Origin: Alnus glutinosa | Taxonomy: Eukaryota; Streptophyta; Magnoliopsida; Fagales; Betulaceae | Reading direction: 5' to 3' | Length of the DNA stretch: 64,000 nt | NCBI RefSeq assembly: GCF_958979055.1 | Contig: NC_084892.1 | Location: 377,001-441,000, forward strand | Shown here: in pieces, positions 49,801 to 60,668 of the stretch | Layout of the letters: each line of letters begins with the position of its first letter | Position numbering within the stretch: position 1 is the first letter of the stretch | Program-made: the position numbers and the translations under genes | Notes under the pieces: model-generated | Databases searched by the model: none | What the model was told of the DNA's origin: nothing | What the model saw: only the letters and a program-made list of their open reading frames with translations

Positions 49801-51345
49801 TTTTGTTTATATATCACGCCCTAAATACAAGAGGATTATTTCTATAGATTTCTCAAAATAATTTCGCAGTAAAATTTATATAATTTTAATAATTATGTTT
49901 ATCATTTTAATATATAACTTACTGATATATAATAATTAAAATAAAAATAATAAATTTTCTTTCAGAAATAATACATCTTGAAACAAAAATATTTGAATTA
50001 TTTATTAAAATAATATAATTATTATTTTGAAAAATATGCTTGGAGTTTTTTTTTTTATTATTATTTTTTAAAAGGATGCGTGGAGTTATTAATTCAATGT
50101 ATAAGTTTTTTTTTATATATTTTATATTTATATTTATATCTTTTTATTATGAGTGACACGTGTCGTTATTTTATTGATGCTGATGCGGCACACTACTAAA
50201 ATTCATTAATTGTTTGACAAAATTTAATTGCAATGAGTAATTTGTTTTTTTTTGCATACCACGAGAATTATTGAGTTCATTTTGATACTACAAGGAACTA
50301 CTTGTAAATCAGGTAAACCCAGAGATTGATTTTGCAGTTTTTTCCCATTTTTTTATTATGAGCTATCCAAAATTTCATCCCAACTAAAACCCTAATATGT
50401 GTAATCTTCCCATTTCATATGCACCGTATAATTATCTAGTTCGTCTCGTAACGCTTTTTGATTGTGATGTAACATAAATATGAAATCATTTTTAAATATT
50501 TTGTCCGTATTTTGTTTTGATTTGTTTATTAATGTTTTACCTTTTTGCTAAAAAGCAAAGCGCTTCCTTAAAAGGCATTGTCAAACGTCCTTCAAATCGG
50601 GTTAAAAAAATTCTTCTAATTCAGTATATTAAATTGATATATATCAATTGAATATATGATTGCGTTTTTTATTTTCACATGCATATAGAGAAATTTTTTT
50701 CGATCTAATTATGTTTTTGTTTTTTATTTGTAACACAAATACATTAACAAACAATTCAAAACACAAAAACTGTTTTCACCTTTAAATCACATTAAAACAC
50801 GGTTTTGAAATTCGAGAGTTAATTAGTCTAATAGTTGAGGTTTTATTCTTTATTTTGTATTAGTGAAGTGAAGTGCCCGTAGTTAGCAAGAGGATTAGTG
50901 CCAAAGCTCAAAATGTGATTTGTTATTTGCATTATATGGTAAAGTAATTAGTAATCGCTGGATTATCATAACCTCCTCAACCATTGACTCATTTTTGTGC
51001 GTTGGATGCTACCTTTTCATTTGTATTAGGCACCGACATGTGTAATCATTCTAATTTTTCAATTATGTTAGTAAGAATTAAGAAAGCGATAAAGTCATTA
51101 AGATGTCGGTTCCGGATCGGCTGTTACTCACGTACGACGACGCTCCGTCTTGTAGGCCGTTGGGTTTGTTTGACCTCCGGACTCCGGTTGATAGAGACAT
51201 GGGCCCACGGCCTTCGTTTTGGTGGTACGTCTCAAAGGCGATTACCTTTTTACTTTTTAGGTGTCTAAAAGGTTGAAACTTGAAAGTTGAAAGTGTGGTA
51301 CAACTAATTATTGTCTGGTGTGTCCAAAACCTTTTTGAAGGACTT
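49801..51345. other. Intergenic spacer upstream of PIP5K
   Basis: No gene recognised. A perfect palindrome gacacgtgtc, containing a G-box/ABRE core, lies at 50155-50164, some 400 bases upstream of the presumed PIP5K leader. A short GC-richer patch at 51105-51235 has no coding match that I know. Confidence 0.45.
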
Positions 51346-51555
51346 GGGCGCCGTTTGGCAAGTGGTCAACCCCTTCCCCTCTCCTCACTTTTTTTTTTTT
51401 TTTTTGTGTTAAAAAAAAAAAAAAAAAAAATTCTTTTCACTTTTCCATATAAATTATTTATACTTTATACCACATTGACCACTCCTTATTATTACTAAAA
51501 AAAAAAAAAAAAATCCACCTCAAATATGAAAGGAAAGGGTTACCAAACGGGGCCT
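51346..51555. mobile_element. MITE with gccgtttgg ends
   Basis: The ends gggcgccgtttggcaa and ttaccaaacggggcc are inverted copies. The core is rich in T and A runs. This end sequence is typical of common plant MITEs. The flanks show no unambiguous target duplication (ctt/tta), so the superfamily is open. Confidence 0.55.
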
Positions 51556-51616
51556 TAAAAGTTTGAGAACTTTATCTAACTATTTTTTTTTTCTTTTCTC
51601 CCTTTCATATTTGTAT

Positions 51617-51925
51617 TTCATGTAATACAAGCACCTCACATGAGAGAATCCTCGAATCCCATCTAGTCGGATAAATGCCAAAATAGTTTGAGCAAGTGTC
51701 TTAACTCTATGTTTGAGTACTTGGAATTCGAGTACCATCTCACATGAGTTGTTCATGCAATACGTGCAGCTAATAACACCCGTCCCCATTCGAATCCCAC
51801 CTAGTGGGGTAGATGCCCAAATAATTTGAATAAGTGTCTTAGCTCTATGTTTGAGTAGTTAGAACTCGAGTATCGTCTCCCATGAGTTGCCTATGCAATA
51901 TGGGCAGCTCATTACACTTGTCCAC
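51617..51925. repeat. Diverged tandem repeat, about 138-base period
   Basis: The word cgaatccca-ctagt recurs at 51653 and 51791, and the following about 130 bases (including tgtcttaactctatgtttgag) are repeated with scattered changes. A partial third unit seems to precede 51653. No coding potential. Confidence 0.75.
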
Positions 51926-53824
51926 TCCTTTAGCTTGTAATGAACCACCATGTAATTTCTTGCGCTTATTGAGATATGCATCTTGTCGATCGAGTATGTG
52001 AAATCTTTTATTATGAAAAAAACACAGATTGAATCTTGTCTGTACGAAAAATAAGATATTTGAAAAATAGAGCCCTTTGTGTAATTCATGGATTTAATAG
52101 ACCTCTAAGAAACAACAAAAAGTCATGTCCTTTTCCTGAATAAAAAGATGTCTCCTTAGATTACAATACATATTTTTTTTTGTGTCCGGTGGAGGTTCCT
52201 ACAAATAAACAAATAAATAAATGTGTTTATCTTTCCTAAAAAAAATGTCTCATTAGATTTGTATTGGCCGGTGATGCACTGAAAAATAAAAAATAAAATC
52301 TAATTAAATTAGTTGGTACTGAGATGCATGATTGGCCATTGATTAGCTATGTCTCACCTGATTAAAATTTTGGATTAATGGGATTTCGAAGAATGAACCA
52401 TTGACCCATCTAGAACATCTTTGCTATTTTAATAACAATATATGAAAGCGACTCTCCAATATGAGCCAATTGTTAAAAAAGGTGAAATATATAGAGTATA
52501 GACACTGCCATCCTGAAATTTATGAGAGTGAATGGGTAGATAAGAAAAATAGATGTAGATCGTGCATGTTTCAGATTTAAATCATGTTGAGGTATGACTC
52601 TATGAGTATAAAATTATATAAATTAATTTTTATTTAATTAAATGAATTAAATCTCTTCATTCTAATTCATTAATTTCGTATAAAAACTAATTAATCCTAA
52701 ATAAAAAGCTTAAAAATAGTCCTTATATTTATCCCAGTTGGGGGTGCTCAGTGGACGGTGACAAAGAAATTGTACAGAAATTTTAAAAAAGCAATTACAA
52801 GTGGGTCGAAGCACGCATGCATTTGGACAAAGGGAAAAGGGAAGAATATGGGAGAAATGAAGAAGATGTTCCCGAAAGGACGAATTTTCGATTTTTAAAA
52901 GGAAGTTTAGTAGGTCCTACACCAAAGAAAGTGGAAGAAGAATATAGCCGATAAGCAACTTATTACTGACACAGATATTTTTTAACTCTTCTTTTTTTGT
53001 GGTGGCAAGTGTATGTCCCCGTCGGCCACAACTATATATTATCCTTCTCATCGTCAAAATGCACTATTTACTTTATTACCTATTTATGTATTTGCTTATA
53101 ATAATGATTCATTTCTTCTCTGGTTTTAATTGTTTCCTTATCTCACTTTTATTAAAATATCATTGAATTTGTGGAACATATTTAAATTTTACAAGTTAAC
53201 CCCACATATTTAATGATAATTTTAAAAAATAAGAAAATAGAATAAAAACCGATGGATAATATATAACACGTCTCATTTGCTTATCACAAGCAATTGTAAT
53301 CATGTCTTAATTAAATTGGGTTTGAAAAATTAAATTTATCAAATTTATTCTATTAAATTGATGTCTATTTTTAAGCATGTAATTAATTTTTACAAGTATT
53401 TTTAAAGTTTATGTAATAATCATATGTTCTAAAAACATATATATATTTAATAACTTGAATTGAAGAAATTTTCTTTCACCCAATTTATATATAAATATTC
53501 TGATAAACTTTTTTTCTTTTTGTGCGAGTATGCAAACCCAAGAACAATTTCAAAGCATTTTGGAGATACTTCCACCCCACCCCTTACGATTAATATTTTA
53601 GACTTTAATTTGAGGAGTGTATGCCCGAATTGGTGAGTTGGCCTTTTTCTCGTTGGAAGGAGTTCCCCGATGTCGATTCTCTAATGAGCAAGAGATTTGA
53701 TTCTCTGTTATCTAAATGTGCAATTTTTCAACACTTTGTCGAGGTATTAAGGTGGTCTCATATTTTATTTTATTTTATTTTTTTTTTTAAAAAAAAACCT
53801 CTAAAACTAGTGGGGAACCACCTT
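51926..53824. other. Intergenic spacer, no feature recognised
   Basis: AT-rich DNA. A short frame at 53621-53760 has codons for a hydrophilic peptide but no match I know, and it runs into a T-run. Confidence 0.5.
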
Positions 53825-53832
53825 GCTACATA

Positions 53833-54045
53833 CAGGGACGGAAGGAGGAGGAGGCTGGCTGGGGCCATGGCGCCCCCCCCCCCCCCAAATTTCCTAAAAA
53901 AATAAATTTTTAAGGTGGGAAAAAATAATAATCTAAAAAATTAAAAAATGTAAGGTAAAAATAAAAATTTAGTTTACTTGGCCCCTACCAAAAAAAAATT
54001 TCAGCCATTGGCCCCTGCCTATAAGAACTTCTGGTTCCGTCCCTG
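53833..54045. mobile_element. hAT MITE with 8-bp target duplication
   Basis: Starts cagggacgga and ends tccgtccctg, and is flanked by perfect copies of gctacata at 53825-53832 and 54046-54053. An 8-bp duplication with CAGGG-type ends is the hAT signature. The core contains ggcccctacc and ggcccctgcc words. No transposase. Confidence 0.9.
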
Positions 54046-54053
54046 GCTACATA

Positions 54054-55064
54054 GACAATGTAGTGAAAAATTATATATTTATGTGGTAGAAAAGCATATC
54101 TCATTGAGCAACGGGCCATAATGAGACTGCAAATGATCGTCCCCAACCATCCCCCTAGATGGCGTCAAATTGTTAATTAGTACAATTGACTGCACACCGA
54201 TGAACCAATTGAGAAGACTTGCGTTAAGATAAAAAAACACCCAAAAATGACTTGCTTGGGGTACTTGACACGTGACACTCTAATGCCTAAGTCAGTGAGA
54301 AAATCTTGGAGAAGAATAAGCAAATAAGGTGTGAATGAGACCCCAAAAAAAAAAAAAAAAAAAAAAAAGCTTAGAAATGCACTTGCTACAATAGTCACCT
54401 ATTTAAAAATGAGAAATGTTATAACTCATTCTACCGTATTTCTAGTGTCCTTCTGAATGACGCGAATTTAATTTTTTTGCTTAAAAAATTTCATTTTGTA
54501 GATCAACTTTTGAGATAATTTTTTATATTTTATTAAATCCGTATCATCTAAAAAAACGTTAAAATAAGCTCTAACATTTCTCTTTATAAAGATAAGGTCG
54601 TAAGTTTGTAACAACCTTAGCCACATTTCATTATCTGGCTAGGGAGCACCCCGTTGATACGGAATTTCTTGCATGGGCATGGGGCAAACATGGTTGATGG
54701 TACAGAGCTAGTGGCTGGCAAATATTCCTTAAACAAGCGGTTGTCGAAGTGGTCGACTACATTGTTAAAGTTTTAATTAAATAATTAAACTTTAATATAA
54801 TTAATAATTTAATATAATATTAAAACAGTGGTAATGAGTTGTCCATTGATTGCACAGTTTATATATCCTTATCCATAAATTACGTGCTTAATTTTGAAAC
54901 AAGCTATTTAGATAAAAAGCAATTTGTGAAAAACGTATCGGAGGATGAAGATGGCCGTCATAGTCAATCTACAATCTATGGTAGCGAGATTGATTGTTTC
55001 ACCTTTTATTGACGACATACTCACGGAATTTATCCTTGCAACTCTACTTTAACAAGCATATGGG

Positions 55065-55113
<49 letters not shown>

Positions 55114-55216
55114 CTAATGAGAGAAAATTGGCCAGTGGGTAGTGACTAGGACAACTGAGATAGGACAATTAACGGTTCCTCGCTCGCTACCACTTGCATG
55201 ACTTGTCATTTCATGA
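54054..55216. other. Intergenic spacer, no gene recognised
   Basis: AT-rich. It contains an A-run at about 54345-54368 and a (TA)n microsatellite at 55068-55109. Nothing else is supported. Confidence 0.5.
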
Positions 55217-55372
55217 ATGCTATTCTTCACGTCTATTTATTAAATTCATTTTATATTGGTTGAAGGTATGATATGTTTTAAAGGGTTAAAATTTTTATTT
55301 TTTTGAATTGACATAAAAAGTTATTTAAAACATATATGGTAGCAGATATAAAATGTGTGTGAAGAATAGCAT
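55217..55372. mobile_element. MITE with atgctattcttcac ends
   Basis: Perfect inverted termini, atgctattcttcac at the left and gtgaagaatagcat at the right, bound an AT-rich core of about 128 bases. A related, more diverged element may follow at about 55390-55520. Superfamily not assigned. Confidence 0.65.
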
Positions 55373-55634
55373 TAATACTCATGCATAAATTAGTAACGCT
55401 ACTTTAGACACGCATTTATCACATTAATTTCACATTGAAGGATGTAATATGTTTTAAGTAGTGTGTTTTTTTTTTTTTAAATGGTTGAATATTAATGCCA
55501 GTACTTTTTACACACACTATCATTGTGTCATGCACGGTAGCCCGTATGAAATGAGTTTGACGGTTTATAATTATTTAAACAATTAAGAATGTATGGTTGA
55601 CAAGTCTATCAATCATGCACTAATTAATTGAATT

Positions 55635-55735
55635 ATGGTAGCTCAATCGGCTTAGGACTACGCCTCATAAAGCGGAGGTTACTAGTTTGAATTTCTCCTC
55701 CCCTCTTGTGTGGACATGTAAAAAAAAAAAAAAAA
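55635..55735 (+). mobile_element. tRNA-derived SINE
   Basis: Head gtagctcaatcggcttaggac resembles an A box and ggttactagtttgaatt a B box. It ends tgtggacatgt plus poly-A, the same family as the SINE at 20377-20487. Flanked by the direct repeat aattgaatt at 55626-55634 and 55736-55744. Confidence 0.8.
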
Positions 55736-55744
55736 AATTGAATT

Positions 55745-56040
55745 GACAAATAAGATTTTTTTGCTTAATTAGTCCACCAATTATAAAATATTACATCAAT
55801 TTTTTAAAAAAATAATAATAAAATCTATAATACTCATAACTGTACGCAAAAGATAATGCACGAGTGGTCGGTTAATTACTAATTAAGTAATTAAAGTTGG
55901 CGGCCATCTTGTCACTTTCGAAATTTCCAATCTCCAATATTTCTAAGTTGATCACCTAATTGCCACCGACCATCGACCATTCCCACCACCGGCCGATTCA
56001 GTTTTCTTCTTCATTATATTATTTTTGTTTTGTTTCCAAA

Positions 56041-56079
<39 letters not shown>

Positions 56080-58961
56080 AGATGGTGATATGCACAGTCA
56101 TCTAAGTAGAGAAAATAATTACAATATATATATATATATCAAATGAAGAGGATGGTTATTTTTTTAATATTCTCAAAGACAGCTCCATCTGTCATCGACC
56201 CATCATCCCATGTATATATACGTACAGGTCGTTCTCGGAAATGCTTTTGTTTCTTTCTCATTGGCACATGCACTTTGGGCAACTAAGTTTATGCTGTCTA
56301 TTATCTATTTTTAAAAAAAAGAAGTTTATGCCGTCTATCTCTCTCTCTCCCTGGGTTAGCGATATACTGACAGATCGAGTTCATCCTGTAACATTTTTGT
56401 GTCCAAGAATATTAATATATGATTGTTTTCTTTCTTTATGATTACTTCCTTGTCAGTTGTCATTGAAGCATGCCTATCATCATTGGGAAAAGAGTTTAAA
56501 CATGTAACACTTATTAAAGCAATTTATACAAGGTGGTAGGGGGAGGGGACAAAGATCCTCTCATTTTATAAAATTAGGTTCAAAATTTTATTTTATTTGC
56601 ATTTGACAGTGCATGTCATGATATTTAAAATTTTTAAATTATGTGATAATATATTCAAACACAGTTAAATGTAATAAAACAAAACATTAATCATAAAATA
56701 ACTCATCTAATTCAATTATTCCGAGGGGTTAGCTTTATTAATTCCTCCCTTGTGTGTATTATGGATGGCCTTTGTTTTCTTATCCATTACCTTATTTATC
56801 AGCAATTACATTAATTAAATTGACAATTAGTACTTAGAAAAATCACTGATACAGTATTTATTAATTCTAGAAAAAATCACAATCCCATATTGATATAGCC
56901 ATGGTTCTATCAATCCTGAGGGTTAATTAGCTTTATTAATTCTAGAATAAATGTGCACGGATTATAATTGGGATTAGACAATAAATATATATCATATATG
57001 TTGAAGGAGTTTCCGACTAGTGACGTGGAGATCCCGTCCTCAATGAATGCCTCTGAATAACCTGCAAAGATGACAATAACACATTGGGGTTTCCCCAGTG
57101 GTTCTCCTCCGACGCCCAAATTAGACGGATGTATCAAAGAGAGAAAGAGAGAGAGAGAGAGAGATCGTTTTCTAGAGAAAGTCTGAAGACCCCCGCTTAA
57201 TACCTGGATCTTGCTATTTATATACGGTCGTAATTATGGCTAGGTAAAGTCATTCCGGCTTTTCAGGGACATGATCTCTTCTGGCATGAACAGTGTTCGG
57301 ATACACTCCAAATAGTGACTGACAAATTGACTTATCACTGATGAAATATTGGCTCCCAGTGAATCCCGAATTTCCAAGCGTTCAGTTACCTAATTGTGTC
57401 ATTTAGTCAGTCTCACTACTATTGTCCCCCCTGTCGGTCAATGAAATATCTAACACTCAGACTGCTCGGATTATTCTTGGTCGGTGAATGCCCTTGTCGG
57501 GAAAGGTGGATTTCCCAACAATATATACTTGAACAAAGGAGCATGAAAGACACTGTGTTATAGCTATACTTACAAATTATAATGGAGCTTGCCAATATTG
57601 TGCTTGAAGTACGTCTTTACAGTTGTCAGCAACCAAAAATTGTAACAGGTGCCCCATGCAACTGGACTTATAAATTTATAATGCCAACTATCATGACTAC
57701 TCGCAGACCAAAACCAGCAAATTTAACTTCTAGGTTGATATAATTTCTGCCCATATTGCAGGAAGCATGTGCCATGTGATCTGGCCGGCCTCAAATCCAC
57801 ACGAACGTACCCACATGTTTTTAAACCATTTGTCTACTCACATACATACATAACTTGAAATGAGGTGAAATCCTTGAGCAAAAGTGATGTATGATGGACG
57901 TCATAGCAAGTCATGAAAAAGTTATGTATACATTCATCATTTCAGACCAGAAAACAGTGATCACATGCATTATGAAAAATTCTACCAAAGAAAAAATATG
58001 TCATGAACACGGACGGAACAGAAGTTCTCATTTGGTGGCTAAAATATGAACGATGGATTCTGTTGAAATAGTTCCTCTTGTCGAACACAGATCAATTTGA
58101 TGGAGCACCTAGAAAAGAAAAGGAAAATGACCGAATCAATATAATAGAGACAGACGGTTGAGGATAACTCTGATATTTAAATCATCATATTAAATATTTA
58201 ACTTAAAAACGAAAACTAAAGCCTACGATGATAGTAATTAAATAGGTTGATTAATTAGCTGACTACTTCTCTTTCTTGTGAAAAGAACGTCCATTACAAA
58301 CAAAGTGAAAGGGATTGTGAAAATAACACCAAATTAAAGTAGTATTATCCTATGTTAAGGGGGGTAAAGTTAATGGGTACCTAGTTGTTGACTTCTGAAA
58401 AGATTATTTCTGTCAGTTTCCATTGTCTATATATATGCATCACTCGATCACTCTTTTCCTGGGTGAAAAGATATAATAATCCAATAATCCAATGCAATAT
58501 AGTATCAATATTTTGGAACTTCAACTAGCTAGGCAAAGTGGTAGAGAAGTTTACTAGTTTGATCATATTAATTAATTAAAAAAATATCTATGGATTGAAT
58601 CAGTGGAATGATCGAAATTGATTTGATCCAAATTTGACCTAATAACAACTAGTTTATTTCTCAACGAGATAGGCCTCTAGGCAGGGTTCTCCATAAGTGG
58701 AGGAACTAATGTGCATGCAAGCTATTAAATTAAACTACCTAGCTAGTGCGCTAAAATTATAATTAATAACCAAGATAGGCCACTTAATTTCTAAAATAAA
58801 AATACAAGATAAGCTTGTTAATTTTTAAGTGTCCATTTAATTGGTTTAGTGGTTCAAAAAAATAACAACTTCAAAACACATTTTTAAAAAATCATTGGTA
58901 AACACACTTTTAAAAATCGCACTTAAATCTACTTTCTTGCCTGTTTTAAACTACCCAACAT
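55745..58961. other. Intergenic spacer with possible LTR-element debris
   Basis: No gene recognised. A CT run lies at 56045-56075 and an AG run at 57139-57163. At about 57055-57540 words such as ggggtttcccc and ctcctccgacgcccaa resemble leaders of plant LTR retrotransposons, but no coding domain supports that. A lone cacggacgga (58011) resembles one end of the hAT MITEs nearby. Confidence 0.4.
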
Positions 58962-59147
58962 CATGGACGGATTTAGGGGTGACCAGTATAGGCCATGGCC
59001 CACCTTTAAGTCCAAAAATAAAAATAAAAATTAGGTAAAAAGTAAAAATTATAAAGTAAAAAAATAAAAATTTAGCCTACTAATCTCTACTAACAAATTG
59101 TTTTGATTACTGACCCTTGCTCATAAGAGGTTCTGACTCCGTCCCTG
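58962..59147. mobile_element. hAT MITE, older relative of 53833-54045
   Basis: Ends catggacgga and tccgtccctg, with an internal composition like the element at 53833 (ggcccac, taaaaataaaaattt and gacccttgctcataagag). The presumed 8-base flanks (cccaacat and caaaaaat) differ at three positions, so it is older. Confidence 0.7.
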
Positions 59148-59822
59148 CAAAAAATGACTCTTTCAAAGTTTCAACCATTTTGTATAAAAATACAAGTTTA
59201 GACTACAAAATCGTAGGGCCAAATGTGCTTGATTGAGTTTTAGGCGGCTCTATTCGCATGCCAAATGGGCTAATCTTATGAGAGATGAGTGATGGGCTTC
59301 GGCACTCTACCTGACGTGAGGCAAAGTGACCAGTTGTTTAGTGTTTTTTGTTTGTTTATTTTTGTGCCTCATCATTTTATATTTTATATTTTGCTTAGAT
59401 GCAGCTTATAACGTACAAAAAGATATTAGAATATTCATATGCAAGTAAGTGCTGTTCTAACATCATATATAAATCATAAAGAATGAGTGGTTCATAAATA
59501 TAACTTAGTTAATTTTAAAATAATAAAATAAATAAGATATGTGAGAGAAGTCGAAGCAAACAAAAATAAAGAGAACACAGAAAATTTAGGTTGGTTCAGC
59601 TTTAGAAGCGTATGCGGTATGCCTATCACTAGAAAGCGCATGATATAAGTACCTTTTTATTAAACGACTAGATGATACAGTTATATTATCTGGTCTTTTT
59701 AGAGGTAAAATATGATGTGTGAGGTAGGCTAGAAAATATACGAACAACTATAATGAATATCAATATAAAAAAAATGGATAAATACAAATAAGTCAATGTG
59801 ATTGTCCATAATTATAATGAAT
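59148..59822. other. Intergenic spacer, no feature recognised
   Basis: AT-rich sequence between two small transposable elements. I see no gene or defined repeat in it. Confidence 0.5.
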
Positions 59823-59955
59823 AATGCTAAAAAAACATCAGTTACACCCTAGTTACACACTCTTCTTCTCACATAGAGTGGGGCGTGTGGTAGGCCCCAT
59901 CCCATATGAGAGGGGGTGTGTAACTAGTGTGCAACTGGTGTGTTTTTAACACTCC
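59823..59955. mobile_element. Foldback (hairpin) MITE
   Basis: Two arms of about 38 bases (from 59826 and up to 59952) are near-perfect inverted copies, sharing ctagttacacac and its complement, around a loop of about 50 bases with ggggcgtg and ccccatccc. A transcript would form a long hairpin. No transposase. Confidence 0.65.
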
Positions 59956-60329
59956 CAATTGTAATTAGCTCATTGTGGTATAAAAAGGGTTAAAAACTTT
60001 ATGTAGTAAACCAAAAATACAAATAAGTCCATGCACCCAACTTTTGTCCAAATTTTTAACGGAAATCGTAAAAAAAAAAAAATGCTATGTCAACACTAAT
60101 CAAGTGTCCCATATAATAAAAAAATATAATTAGAAAACTTAAAAAAGAAAGAAACAACACTAAAAATAACAGGAAGAATTAGTGGGTGCCCGACCAAACA
60201 GGGGTGGCTTGGCCATCCTATTTTAAGTTTAATTTCTGTTTCAATTTGTTTTTAATTTTTATATTTATATTTTATATAGGATCAACAATTGAGCAATATC
60301 TTTGGGCATCATATTCTCTCGCTCTCACA

Positions 60330-60410
60330 ACTAAATCATCAAATTCTTATGAAGCGGATGTCACTAATTCAAATTTTTCTCATTTTCTTGTGTGGACATG
60401 TCATCTATAA
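60330..60410 (+). mobile_element. Degenerate SINE remnant
   Basis: The segment with ttatgaagcggatgtcactaattcaaatt and cttgtgtggacatgt resembles the B box and tail of the SINE at 55635. Its head is decayed and no flanking repeat is seen. Confidence 0.45.
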
Positions 60411-60529
60411 GAAGTTGGCTTTGTGACTTCTCTCCAAAAATGAAAAAATAAAAGAAAGAAAGAAGAAGAAAAACAGTAGGCTTTGCAACTGGTATCATTT
60501 TACTACCAAAACCTTGACATTCGACAAAC

Positions 60530-60668
60530 TTAATTTGGGCTAGGCTTTGTAGTCTATCACTTGATCTAAGGCCCGCGTTCTATCGACCTTAAACGGTTAA
60601 ACCCTTAAACAGTTAAACCTCACAAAGAGGTAGCGAAAGCCAAAACCCGCCATAGCAGCTTAGCAGCG
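60530..60668 (+). promoter_or_regulatory. Likely promoter and leader of UTP12
   Basis: A TGGGCT site (60536-60541) fits the site II motif TGGGCY. It is followed by aaaccctt (60599-60606), one base from the telo-box aaacccta. In plants these two motifs often occur together in promoters of ribosome-biogenesis genes. Placement 60-130 bases before the ATG fits. Functional use is inference. Confidence 0.45.

Noticed and set aside
57055-57540. LTR retrotransposon leader or LTR
   Set aside because: Only a few short words resemble such leaders; no LTR pair, primer site or coding domain was found, so it is only mentioned in the spacer entry.
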